Shown here in pieces: positions 44,382 through 54,015 of a DNA stretch of 64,000 nt. Every line of letters begins with the position of its first letter. The first letter of the stretch is position 1. The translations under genes and the position numbers were made by a program. The notes beneath the pieces were generated by a model. That model saw nothing but the letters and a program-made list of their open reading frames with translations, made no database searches and was not told the DNA's origin. This stretch comes from Plasmopara viticola (lineage: Eukaryota > Oomycota > Peronosporomycetes > Peronosporales > Peronosporaceae): the NCBI GenBank assembly GCA_001695595.3, contig MBPM02000012.1:310001-374000 (forward strand). The letters run 5' to 3'.

Positions 44382-46535
44382 TTAGGAAGAAGACGGATGT
44401 GGTAATTGTTGTTGCCGCTGTTTGTAGTAGAGAGGCTGCAGAATCCAATTTTTAGACCAAGATTCGGGAGGCAGGTCTTTGACTAAATTCTTACGGTCGT
44501 GGCAAAATTTGTAGAACAAATCGTACATAATGACTAACTTCACGTTATAGGCCTCCCGCAAGTTTCCGAGATTATTTGGCAACATCATGTCTTTATTCCC
44601 CAGCAACTTCGTCAAATCTGGTTCCAGCAAACTCTTTAATTCTTCTGGGCCCTCATTTATAGCAATATTTTTTAAGGATGTGATGGCCTTGCCGTTGTTT
44701 GGACTTGAGGTGTGTTCCGATCGGGCCACGTTAAGCATCGCAGCCGTCTCTCTTAGATACTGGTGAAACGGCAAGTTGAAGGCCTCGAGAAACGCCTTAT
44801 GGATTTTTTTTACCTCGTTATTTATCACAGCTGTTTTTTGCGGTCTAGGACCGAGCGCGAGATCATTCGTCCAATCCACGGGTTTGCTTGGACGATTAAC
44901 TGCCGTGAAGTGGGACGATTTGTCATTCCCTGCGCGCAAGTGCAAAAGTGTTTCGACCGTATTTGACTTTCCATTCCGTAAACTTTCCACATCGTCAACG
45001 GGTTTGTTCTTGTCGAGCTGTAAAGCCTTCTGGGTGATCGGCGGGTTGTTAATTCGACCATTTGGAGACTCGATGCTAATCGCGGAGGAACCTGAAGGCG
45101 TGGGTCGGAAGTCGTGCGTTGCTAGAAACCTTGCAGCGTTGTTCATGACGGCTGTCGGAGGTCTCGTCTTCAGTCTTTGCGCCAGAGTGGATGGTATATC
45201 GCCTGCCACTAACACAGGAGATTTGGCTTTTTCTGGCGAAGGTTGAAGGACGTGGCCAATTCCAATGTTCGGCGTCGGGACAATGCGATGGTGCGTGTTG
45301 CTTTCCAATTGATTCAAGTTCTTTGAAGCTGCTTCAATTGCACTTGTTTCTTGTCGATTCACCGCCGTGGGGTGCGCAGCTTTGTCGACTTGTTCGAACA
45401 TGTGCACAAGTCGATCGACTGATACGAGATTTTTCTTTCCTAAATTTTTCACATCGTCATCGCGTTCGAGCTGTAGCGCCTTCTGAGTGATCAGCTGGTT
45501 GTTAAGGCGATCGTTAAAAGCTTCAGCATTAAACGTAACAGGGTCTGAAGGCCCGGGTCGGTAGTCGTCCTGCTTTGCAAATTTCGCAGCGTTTTCCATG
45601 ATGGCTGTCGGACGTTTTCTTTTCTGTCTTTTGGCCAATATTGATGGTTTATTGTTTGCTACCGACATCGGAAATATGTCTGGATCCGGTGGCGCATGTT
45701 CTACTTGTCTAACCACATTATTCGGCGTTGGAAAGATGTGGTTGCGCTTGTTGCTTTCCAATTGAATAAAGGTCTTCGGAACTGCTTCAGTTGCACTTGC
45801 CTCTTGACGATTCACCGCCGTTGGATGCGCAGATTCTTCAAACAAGCGCAAGAGATCGGAGGATTCCAGATCTTCTTCCCGTAAAATTTCCTCCCCGAGC
45901 AGTACCTCCTTTTGGGAGACCAATTGTTTGTAAAATCGAATTTTGAGAGCTTCGGCATTGATTGTGAAATGGTCTGAAGGCGCACGTTGGTAGTCGTGCT
46001 GGAAAGGAGACTCCAAAACGTCTTCCATGATAGCTGTCGGACGTTTCCTCGTTTGCCTTTTCGCCAAATCTAACCGTATATCGCTTCTTATCGTATCCGG
46101 AGATTTATCTGGATCTAGTCGGGTACGCACTACTTCTCCACCTACATCGTTGGGAATCAGGGCGATGCGCTGGCGCTCTTTGCTTCTTAATTTATTTAGG
46201 TTCTTCGAAGCTGCTTCAATCGCGCTTGCTTCTCTCTCCGTTCGCATCCCATCAGCCACAGTCACAATAGAATCTGGAACTTTAGCCATTTTAATGAAAT
46301 CGCTTAGAGCGGAAGGCGTGCGCTCTTCATTGTCCGCTGAGAGTGTTGAGTAGTCGTCCTTTGGCTTACGACTTACTTGAAGAATTCGACTCAAGAATAT
46401 TTCATCAGTTGTGCTAGCAGACGCCATGAAGTCATTGCCCTGTGCTTGCTGAACTTCGTCTTTATCAATCTTAGCAGCCGTTTGACTGCCGGCCCCGACG
46501 AGCAGCGCGATAGCCACGAAATATGTGCCACGCAT
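44382..46535 (-). CDS. secreted RxLR-like effector, three-repeat form
   Basis: Intact 717-residue frame. The ATG at 46535 is chosen because it is the first ATG and starts the family signal peptide (MRGTYFVAIALLVGAGSQ); the frame is open three codons further up but without an ATG. RILQ lies at 50-53 and NEER at 69-72. Three repeats start near 105 (AIEAASKN), 248 (ATEAVPKT) and 399 (AIEAASKN). Basic patches RKRPTAI and KRKRPTAI lie in repeats 1 and 2, and LKTRPPTAV in repeat 3. The C-terminal domain, from about 545, has NNEVKKIHKAFLEAFNLP, VKLVIMYDLFYKFCHDR and WILQPLYY. Function is inferred as a host-delivered effector. Only 42 bp upstream lies a Mutator-like element (46578-48975) that separates the gene from its original promoter region, so its expression is in doubt although the protein is unbroken. 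Confidence 0.85.
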   Translation of the reverse strand: MRGTYFVAIALLVGAGSQTAAKIDKDEVQQAQGNDFMASASTTDEIFLSRILQVSRKPKDDYSTLSADNEERTPSALSDFIKMAKVPDSIVTVADGMRTEREASAIEAASKNLNKLRSKERQRIALIPNDVGGEVVRTRLDPDKSPDTIRSDIRLDLAKRQTRKRPTAIMEDVLESPFQHDYQRAPSDHFTINAEALKIRFYKQLVSQKEVLLGEEILREEDLESSDLLRLFEESAHPTAVNRQEASATEAVPKTFIQLESNKRNHIFPTPNNVVRQVEHAPPDPDIFPMSVANNKPSILAKRQKRKRPTAIMENAAKFAKQDDYRPGPSDPVTFNAEAFNDRLNNQLITQKALQLERDDDVKNLGKKNLVSVDRLVHMFEQVDKAAHPTAVNRQETSAIEAASKNLNQLESNTHHRIVPTPNIGIGHVLQPSPEKAKSPVLVAGDIPSTLAQRLKTRPPTAVMNNAARFLATHDFRPTPSGSSAISIESPNGRINNPPITQKALQLDKNKPVDDVESLRNGKSNTVETLLHLRAGNDKSSHFTAVNRPSKPVDWTNDLALGPRPQKTAVINNEVKKIHKAFLEAFNLPFHQYLRETAAMLNVARSEHTSSPNNGKAITSLKNIAINEGPEELKSLLEPDLTKLLGNKDMMLPNNLGNLREAYNVKLVIMYDLFYKFCHDRKNLVKDLPPESWSKNWILQPLYYKQRQQQLPHPSSS

Positions 46536-46568
46536 GACCACCAATTAATGATAAACTTTGTTATATGA

Positions 46569-46577
46569 ATATTTTTA
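46569..46577. repeat. 9-bp target-site duplication, left
   Basis: ATATTTTTA immediately before the MULE. An identical copy lies at 48976-48984 immediately after it. Confidence 0.9.
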
Positions 46578-48975
46578 GGGAATAGTTAAAAATTTCTCAG
46601 TTTTTGGTAAAAATCCACTGCTGATGCGAGGCTCTCATTGGCCCTCGTTACGAAATTCAGAAACCCCAACCCAACCGTCTGGAATGCGCTGCCCACTGAC
46701 TTTACACTCAAAATTTACAAGACTCTGTTCGAAATTGGCGTTCTACACACACGGGCGTTATGTTCTACACCATGGCATAGCCTACATTCTCTTCTTTGCG
46801 GCTGTTCCACTGTAGTTTGAGCTAATACATGCTCAAACTCTGAGGGCAGCGTTGTTGTTAATCTTGATGTCTGCCACGCGTTTGCACAGGAGCGGGATCA
46901 AATACATCTAACTCTGATGGAAGTGCATTCAGATATTGGTGAATTCTTTGTCGACGATAAGGCGATGATTCGCCTCCATAAGTCTCGTGAATCCTTTCAA
47001 ATGTTTGCCATCGGAAAAGTTTCTGCCATGACATTGCTGCCCATTGGTGATCTTAACCACCAATGTGTATCAAAGTCAGCAACATCGAGGGGCCGATTTC
47101 CACGCATTCGAAAATCATGGGAGCAAGGATGTCCCATTGTTGTTCTTTTGAGACCAAAACAATTTGTCGCGGCCATGCGCCGTTCATATTGTGCATGAGC
47201 GGCTCGTAAACCTGCCACTGATATTTTCCCCAACACTACTGTAAACATTGGCCCTTGTCGTAGATTGCTGACAGCACGATCCTTGGCGTTTTTTTGTCGA
47301 ACAATTGCCAGTTGGCGGTCGCATGCAAGTCTTATGGCCATATCTACAGACAAGAGATCACCTGAGAGACAAAAAGTTATTCAGTATAAAAGTTTGGCCC
47401 TTGCCTTACAAGCACACGCAGTACTAACCAGTTGGTATTCCTATCCATTTTTAGGGCGGCATGTGCACTCTCCACTCGGGACGTTGTGGTACTGCTAACA
47501 TGAAAATTGTTGTTGATCCATGCATCAACAAATTTATCCTCATGGACTAGCCATGTTGATTCCAGATAGCTCAGCACATGCCCCGGGACTGAAGCCCGCA
47601 TCTCTGCAAGATTTGTTGCATACCTCAAACTGGTGAGCGAGCTTACGAGCATATTACATGCATTGATGAACTCTTCAAATAATTCTTGTGAGCTGAAAGA
47701 TGACATATGCTTTGTCAAGATATACTTGTTGATATGCCACCGGCAGAGCAACGTGCTTGCCATAGGGAACATTTTGGATATCGCAGTCATCAACGAAATA
47801 TCGCGGTCGGTAACAAACGTGATTTTTTGTCTATGATAGTTGATGTTGCAGTCTTGAAATACCTCGCTGAGTTTCCTCATCGCCCATCGATAGTCTGCAA
47901 TTGTCATATTGCGCATGAAGCAGTAACAAATGGTAAAAGTCGACATTGTTGCTGTTATTCCAATTATATGCACCAAAGGAAGCCCATGGCGATTTGTTTT
48001 GTATGTTGCATCAACAAGCCAAATTTTGCCGCAACTGTACTCTTGGCAAATTTGCCTCGCAGAGGGAGACATAATGAAAAGGTGAGACAGCTGCTGCGTC
48101 TCAGGATGCTATCGCACGTAATAAATTGCTCGTGAAGAGTTCGCCAGGCCGTCTAACAGAATTTGTAAGGGGGTACGCCCTGCCAGCAAGACAACTCTGT
48201 GGGCGCGGCGCAAGTTGCTTATATCCTGCGGAATGGCAAACATGTTCTCGTTCTGCTGCTGAAGTGCGGTCAGTATACGGGGAGGTGGAACTTCTGCTTG
48301 ACTAAGAGAAAGAACAATTGCTTGTTCTGCACTTGTTAAGGTTCGGCCCTTGGGGTGTGCTGATGGGTGCGCAAAAGCTTCGTGGTTGTGGTCTGGGGAG
48401 TCAGCTACAACTGTCCAGACTGTTGCCTCTTTAGAATAAAATGACACGCGGAAACAACAGTTGGTCTTCCGACTGGAACTGTTGCGAGTTCTTGGGGTGA
48501 GGAATGCCGGCCTGCGAGCATTGCAGTGTCTGATTTTTGACTGCGCCGTCCTTTCGGTTTCCAACTTTCATAGTACGCAGAACGCGAACAGCATAACCTT
48601 GCGCACAAGCATGGATATCGATGGCAGTCTTGGCTTCTTCCAAGGTGCTGTAGGAAAGCTGTTGAGGAGGTGCGAGAGACATGCTGAGGATCAGTGTTGA
48701 GTAGAGTGCGTGTAAAAAAATGGGCGGTGTAGCGGAAAAGATTGTTTTGCGAATTGCAGTCTTATTGACTTGATGCTCTGTATGTGTTTCGACAAACGAC
48801 AGGATGTCGGCGCGCAGTTTTGCTACGCGCAAAGCTATATAACGTGTAAACCCATGTGGTGATTTGATAACGGTTTTCCGAATATCGTAGCGAGAGCCAA
48901 TGAGAGCCTCGCATGCCCCCCTGTAGCCCAAAGTGAGAGAATTTTACCAAAAACTGAGGGATTTTAACGATTCCC
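46578..48975 (-). mobile_element. Mutator-like element (MULE) with TIRs and 9-bp TSD
   Basis: A 2398-bp element. Both ends start GGGAAT(A/C)GTTAAAA and share TCTCAGTTTTTGGTAAAA/CCTCAGTTTTTGGTAAAA and GCGAGGCTCTCATTGGC. The TIRs are about 83 bp (46578-46660) and 98 bp (48878-48975), the left one lacking about 15-20 bp. Perfect ATATTTTTA duplications flank it, the 9-bp size typical of Mutator transposons. It encodes one minus-strand transposase and nothing else recognisable. It sits between an effector start codon (46535) and the promoter-type element at 48988. The intact ends and perfect duplication suggest a fairly recent insertion, or one fixed without later rearrangement. Confidence 0.9.
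46997..48682 (-). pseudogene. MULE transposase, disrupted
   Basis: The likely start is the ATG at 48682 (MSLAPPQQLSYSTLEEAKTA). The N-terminal region has the zinc-binding, FAR1-like layout: CAQGYAVRVLR, a lone CNARR segment, a RKTNCCFRVSF block and SPDHNHEA. After a frame change at about 48500 the frame runs through the helical segment to an in-frame TAG near 48107. In the same frame it continues into the MULE catalytic core at 48072-47377. There VDATYKTN and FVTDRDISLM give two acidic residues, CRWHINK follows, and SRVESAHAALK has the expected Glu. A last frame change leads to the C-terminal SWIM-like part (47353-46997, TTMGHPCSHDFR, FDTHWWLRSP). One nonsense codon and two frame changes imply that it cannot make a full transposase. 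Confidence 0.8.
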
Positions 48976-48984
48976 ATATTTTTA
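48976..48984. repeat. 9-bp target-site duplication, right
   Basis: ATATTTTTA directly after the right MULE end, identical to 46569-46577. Confidence 0.9.
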
Positions 48985-48987
48985 GTG

Positions 48988-49008
48988 ATATCTGTACCTG
49001 ATATACCG
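48988..49008 (-). promoter_or_regulatory. conserved effector upstream element, displaced by MULE
   Basis: On the plus strand this reads ATATCTGTACCTGATATACC followed by G. Without the MULE and one duplication it would lie about 45 bp upstream of the ATG at 46535, the same spacing as at 9272 and 15845. With the MULE it is about 2.45 kb away. Confidence 0.5.
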
Positions 49009-49297
49009 GTATTAGAACTGGTGCACACTATTAGAGCAAATAAACATACATTACCGGAATTACAACAAAATTGGCATTCGACACGATATCATCATTAGGT
49101 CAAGCGAACTTTTAATTGTCTACTCTAGCCGGTCTAGAAAATACTGTCGCAAATACTACAATTTTTAAATTATTGATTAGTTTGGTCACAAATTACCTCT
49201 TTGGTGAGTAAACTCCCATATAATTCTGTATCAATAGACTTTATTTGTACAAATTAGCGAAGCATTCGCATAAGTCTCCTTATGATATTTTTCGGGT

Positions 49298-49916
49298 AAT
49301 TTATACGGGAGTCGCTAACTTCCACCCAGTTTTCGCTAACTTTCACCCAGTCTGCAATTCTATAGAGCCCTAACCCCAATACACAACGCTGATTGGCTAC
49401 AGTTGCCCAAAAATAAATCTAAGACCAGCAACCTCCAACGCAAATGTGAAAAGTTGCGCATCGCATCATCATCTCTTACTCTCTGTCTGTATCGACCCCT
49501 TCCGCGGTCAATCTTGATGCCCTGGGTTCTGGTGCTGACTGGGAGCACTTCACGTGGCCACCTGAGGTTACTGCGCAGCAGCTAGAGGAGCCGGAAGCAT
49601 TGACGGAAGTGAACCACGGGTAATGTCGGTGGTGTCAAGGCACACGCTAACACTATCTGGAGGCATTTTGGCATTGACGCATGCCTGCGTTAGAATACAT
49701 GCTCTTAATAGTCCTCAAATAAATGAATTCCTCTCTTAAAGTGACTACAGCAGATTGTGCATTCAAATTGACATGGGGAAAAAGTAGATTCGAGCAAAGC
49801 TGCCTTTTGTATATTTTGTCACGATAGAAGTATTTATAGCCAATTACCGTTGTGTATTGGGTAGGGGTTCTATATAATCGCAGACTGGGTGGAAGTTAGC
49901 GGCTCCCAATTTATAT
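49298..49916. mobile_element. MULE-like miniature element (601 bp) with TSD
   Basis: The element proper is 49307-49907. Left end GGGAGTCGCTAACTTCCACC, right end reversed GGGAGCCGCTAACTTCCACC. The TIRs continue through a CTGC(A/G)ATT(C/A)TATAGA stretch and an AATACACAACG block, giving about 75-95 bp. The left TIR has a 20-bp internal tandem duplication (the CGCTAACTT(C/T)CACCCAG phrase twice). The flanks AATTTATAC (49298-49306) and AATTTATAT (49908-49916) match at 8 of 9 positions. GGG termini and a 9-bp duplication point to a non-autonomous Mutator relative. The TIR sequence differs from the MULE at 46578. The interior (about 49490-49625) has a short open stretch (VNLDALGSGADWEHFTWPPE) of unknown origin. 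Confidence 0.75.
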
Positions 49917-49944
49917 ATGCTTGCTGACAAAAACAAATCTTTAG

Positions 49945-49964
49945 CATCTACGGTACTTGCTGTC
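49945..49964 (+). promoter_or_regulatory. shared effector upstream block (class 2)
   Basis: CATCTACGGTACTTGCTGTC, 56 bp before the ATG at 50021. Near-identical to 8701-8719 upstream of the fragment at 8758. Confidence 0.35.
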
Positions 49965-50020
49965 GATAATAAGATAACAAGACTTATTCTTGTTTAGGGG
50001 GATCTCTTCATACATTCTCC

Positions 50021-52187
50021 ATGCGCGGCGCACATTACGTGGCTATCGTGCTTCTCGTCGCGGCCGGCGGCCAAACAGCTGCTGGATTTGACCAGGATGA
50101 GCCTCAACATGCACCCGATAATGGCTATATGGCGTCTGTTGACTTAAGGAATGAATTTTGCAGAGTCGAGCTCTTCAAGCAAGTCGTAACCCAAAGGACG
50201 ACTTAATGTTCTCGGCGGGCGATGAAGAGCGCACGCCTTTGGCTCGAAGCAATTATTTGAAGAAGGTAACAATACCAGATTCAATCATAAATACTGCTAA
50301 TGCGATGAGAATGGAGGGGAAGCAAGTGCGATTGTTGCAGCGTCGAAGCGCTTAGATGAATCAAGAAGCTACAAGCACCAGCGCATCGCCCAAACGCCCA
50401 ACAAGATGGCTGGGCAAGCAGTGGTCACTTCGCCAGATTTAGACATACCTCTGCTGTCGGTGGCAAACGAAAAACCACTTAAATTGCCACAAAGACGGAC
50501 GAGGAAACGTCCAACAGCCGTCGTGGAAAACGGTGCGAGGTCTGTATACCAGCACGACCACCATTCCGCGCCTCAAGACTCTTTTACGATCAACGCCGAA
50601 GCTCCTAATGCTCGACTTTACAACCAGTTAATCACTCAAAAGGCGTTGCAGCTCGAAAAGAACGAGCACCTTGAGGCAAATTTGCGGGAACAAGATCTAG
50701 TATCGTTTGATCTTTTGCACTTGTTTGAAGCCTCTGCACATCCTACGGCGGTGAATCGTCAAGAAGCAAGTACTTTTAAAGCAGCTCCGATTCAAGTGGA
50801 AAGCAACAAACGCAAGCGCATCGAACCGACGTTAAACAATTTGGTTGGACAAATGTTGCATACTTCGCCAGGTTTAGACAAATTTCCAGTGTCGGAAGCT
50901 AACGATAAACGGATAATTTTAACAAAAAGACGGAGGAAGAAACATCCGACAGCCATCGTGGAAAACGCTGCAGGCTTTAGAAAAGAGCACGACCACCGAC
51001 TCGCGCCTCCTGAATCCTTTTCACCCAACGCCAAAGCTCCTGGTGATCGACTTCACAATCAGCTGATCACTCAAAAGGCGTCACAGCTCGACAAACCCAA
51101 ACATTTTGACGAACATTTCTGGTGGGACGAACAAGTATCAGTCGATCAACTAAAGCAGTTGTTCAAAGACTTTGACAAATCAGCGCATCCTACGGCATTG
51201 GATCGTCATGAAACAAGTGGTATTGAAGTAGCTTCAAAGAGCTTGCATCCATTGGAAAGCAACACGCACCAGCGCATCGCCCCAATGTCAAACAATGTGA
51301 TTGAAAAAGTCGTACATGCTCCGCCCTATCCCGACAAATTTTTGGTATTAGTGGCAGACGATATACCCACCGTTTTGGCGGAAAGACTGGGGACGACAAG
51401 TCCGACAGCCATCATGAAAAACGCTGCAAGGTTTGTAACGCAGCATTATAACCGACTCGCGCATTTAAAATCGTCCACGACTAATGCCAAAGATCTCAGT
51501 GATCGACTAAACAACCAGCCGATACCTCGAAAGGCGTTGCAGTTCGACAAACACCAACGCGTTGATGATTTGGAAAAATTACGTAAGGAGGAATCGCATA
51601 CAGTTGAACATTTTTTGCACTTGCGCGAGGGTAATGACAAATCTGCGCATCCCACGGCGGCAAATCGTCAAACCGTCCCAGAAAATTGGATGGCTGAATA
51701 CGCGAATGGCCCTCGGACGCTCGCAAAAGATGCATCAAATACAGAGGCAAAAGAAGTTCACGCGGCATTTCTCGAGGCTTTTGACCTGCCATTCCATCAG
51801 TATCCACAAGAGACGGCTGTCATGCTTTGAACAGTTCGACAGAAACGAAGAAAGTCAAGTCCAAACAGCAATGATGCTCTCATAGCTTTTAAAAAAATAG
51901 CACAAAAGCAGATGAATTTATCACATTTACGGAAATTGCTGGACTCAGATTTGAAGAAGTTGCTTGAGAATGGAGAAATGGTGCCACCGGATGATTTGAA
52001 GAACTTGCAGGAGGCGTTAAATGTGAAGTTGGTCATCATGTACGATCTATTTTTCAACTTCTGTCACGAACGTGAGGATTTAATCAAAGGCCTGCCTCCT
52101 AAACCTAAGCCTTCAAAGTGGATTCTAAAGCTTTTTACCTCAAGCAGTGGCAACAAGAATCATCAACTTTCACTTTCCCATGACTAA
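50021..52187 (+). pseudogene. RxLR-like effector, broken, mostly preserved
   Basis: ATG at 50021 begins a good signal peptide (MRGAHYVAIVLLVAAGGQ). A frame change at about 50145-50160 separates it from the RALQ and DEER region (50158-50230). A second change at about 50320-50400 leads into a long open frame (50406-51827). That frame holds the rest of repeat 1 (RTRKRPTAVVENGARSV), repeat 2 (RRRKKHPTAIVENAAGF), repeat 3 and the start of the C-terminal domain (EVHAAFLEAFDLPFHQYPQ). A TGA at 51828-51830 stands where relatives have Gly or Lys. The same frame then continues to 52187 with LVIMYDLFFNFCHERED. At least three lesions disrupt it, but it is the least decayed of the broken copies. It lies head-to-head with the intact effector at 44382-46535. 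Confidence 0.85.
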
Positions 52188-52345
52188 AAACATTACAGCT
52201 TCGACAAGTAACGCCGGCGCTTCACTATTGGACCCGGAGTTACTACGGTGAGAAGAGTGATATTCAGTCGGTGGACTTTACAGGTAACGTAATGAACAAA
52301 TTAAATGATTATTCACGGAGCACGACGAAAATACTTCGTTGGCTT
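52188..52345 (+). other. effector 3' flank, truncated
   Basis: CGCCGGCGCTTCACTATTGGACC, TACTACGGTGAGAAG, GTGGACTTTACAGGTAACG and GGAGCACGACG match other flanks. The similarity stops at ACTTCGTTGG (about 52340), where gypsy integrase sequence begins. Confidence 0.5.
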
Positions 52346-54015
52346 TAGCAGACACGATTGCTTGCCATGACTTGGATGTCAAAATGGTGGCTGAGTCAGC
52401 CAGAATGGTGTCTGACATTACATGGTCCTGCATGAAGTTCTTTAGTAGGGCTTTGTGAATTATGTTGTATCATCCATTATCTTTGTGGCGATGGACTCAG
52501 TCATGTTTATTTAGCAGTCAACAATTATCATGAAGGCATAGGAATCAAATTTAGTCTTTGGTAGAGACACGATGGAGTTCGTTTAAATGTCGACTCACCT
52601 GCTTTTTAAAACATCCAGCGACTGAAGTTATTGTAGCAACTTTGCTTGTCTATCCTTGTTGCGCTGACACTTATTGCATGTAAAACATCATTTTTGGCCG
52701 ATAGTACTTTTCACGCACGGCCAGATAGGCTCTGTTAGATCCTGGGTAAACTATCGATACAAAATTATGCTTTCCACAAATGACACGACCTTCTAATTCT
52801 TTTTCATCGGGTTCAGTCTTGAGCTTTCATCTGCGCCTGTTCGATTTTGCAAAATGCCATCCTGCAATAAGGATTTTCACACATTTCTCACTTCTTGGCT
52901 TCCTGATGATCTACTGCAGGTCTCTATCCCACGGATACATTGTCTTCGCGCTATGACCTTTCTCGTCCTGATATTATCGCAATTCTTGGCCGCTTTAAAT
53001 GGCTCTTGCAAGCTAGATTGGCCAGCTTTGAGCTCGGAAATCGGTTTGTATGGCTTTACACTAGTCACAGAGTTAGTTTAGCAAGAAATCTATTTGTACA
53101 ATGGCCGAACGCAACAAGCCAAGGAAAGCATTCTGTCATCATATGGTTTGTTGTCTTCTTTTTTGCGAACCATTTTAGTACTCATGTGATCCGTTTTAAC
53201 CGGCAATGGTCGATCAAGAAAATACCCACGCCCTACTTTGTGCATGTATGATTGCAAATAGCTCTAGCTCACGAACAGGGTACAACTAATATCGCTCGAC
53301 TGTCGTAATCTTCTGACCGGTAAAGCAAAGTGTGCTCTCGCTATCACTTCTCTTAAAACAAGATTCCCTGACTTGCATATTTCGAGGCATCCATTTGGAT
53401 ATCAAATTATGTCAAAAACTCCGAGAGACTTAGATTTGGGTGGAAACGTCAAGCGGTACATGAGCTCGACGGAAAAGCATATTTCAACGATTAAGAATTC
53501 GATTGTTTCTTGAGGATATTCTCTTAATACTATCATTGAGTGGCTCTACAAGCTGCGAAAAGTCCATGCGGAATCTTAAAGACATCGAACGGTAGCACTT
53601 AAATAGCCCTTCATTTGCCTCTTTTTTTGGACACAGGCCGATCTGTGATGATCCTATCCGAGTCAAGGTCCAATTGGACGCCTTTTGTCTGATAAAGTCT
53701 CATTAGCACGAAGTCATATCCATGTAGAAGTGGCAATTTGACAAATCGACGTAAAGTTGCTGTATTTAATTTTTTTAGCGGACGGTCCAAAGCTGCAAAG
53801 TGGTGTGCGGCATCTTATTATGGCGACGTAGATATTCATTACACCGATTAAATTTGACGAAGTAGATTTTCATTGCACCACTTCAATCTCGAAAGACTTT
53901 CTGCAAAGAAAGATTAATATTTTCTAAGCTTAAAATGGACCATCTATGGTCGAGAATCTTTAAAGAGAACATTCAATTCACGATATTTTTCCTGATAGTG
54001 ACGCTTAAGTAGGTT
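52345..54015 (-). mobile_element. Ty3/gypsy pol relic, copy C
   Basis: Minus-strand relic homologous to copy B over the integrase (about 52345-52720; GATGGACTCAGTCATGTT, CAACAATTATCATGAAGGC), the region equivalent to 27600-27900 (52900-53300), and the RT/RNase H connection and RT palm (53490-54005; CACAGGCCGATCTGTGATGAT, TTGGACGCCTTTTGTCTGAT, AATGGACCATCTATGGTCGA). No LTR is recognised at its left end, so it is truncated. Many stops. Confidence 0.7.

Noticed and set aside
44776..45246. 156-codon plus-strand frame
   Set aside because: Antisense to the intact effector at 44382-46535.
44382..46535. Reading the repeat-rich effectors as LEA or structural repeat proteins
   Set aside because: The signal peptide followed at fixed distance by RVLQ/RILQ and NEER fits the RxLR-EER effector layout better, and one paralogue retains RVLR.
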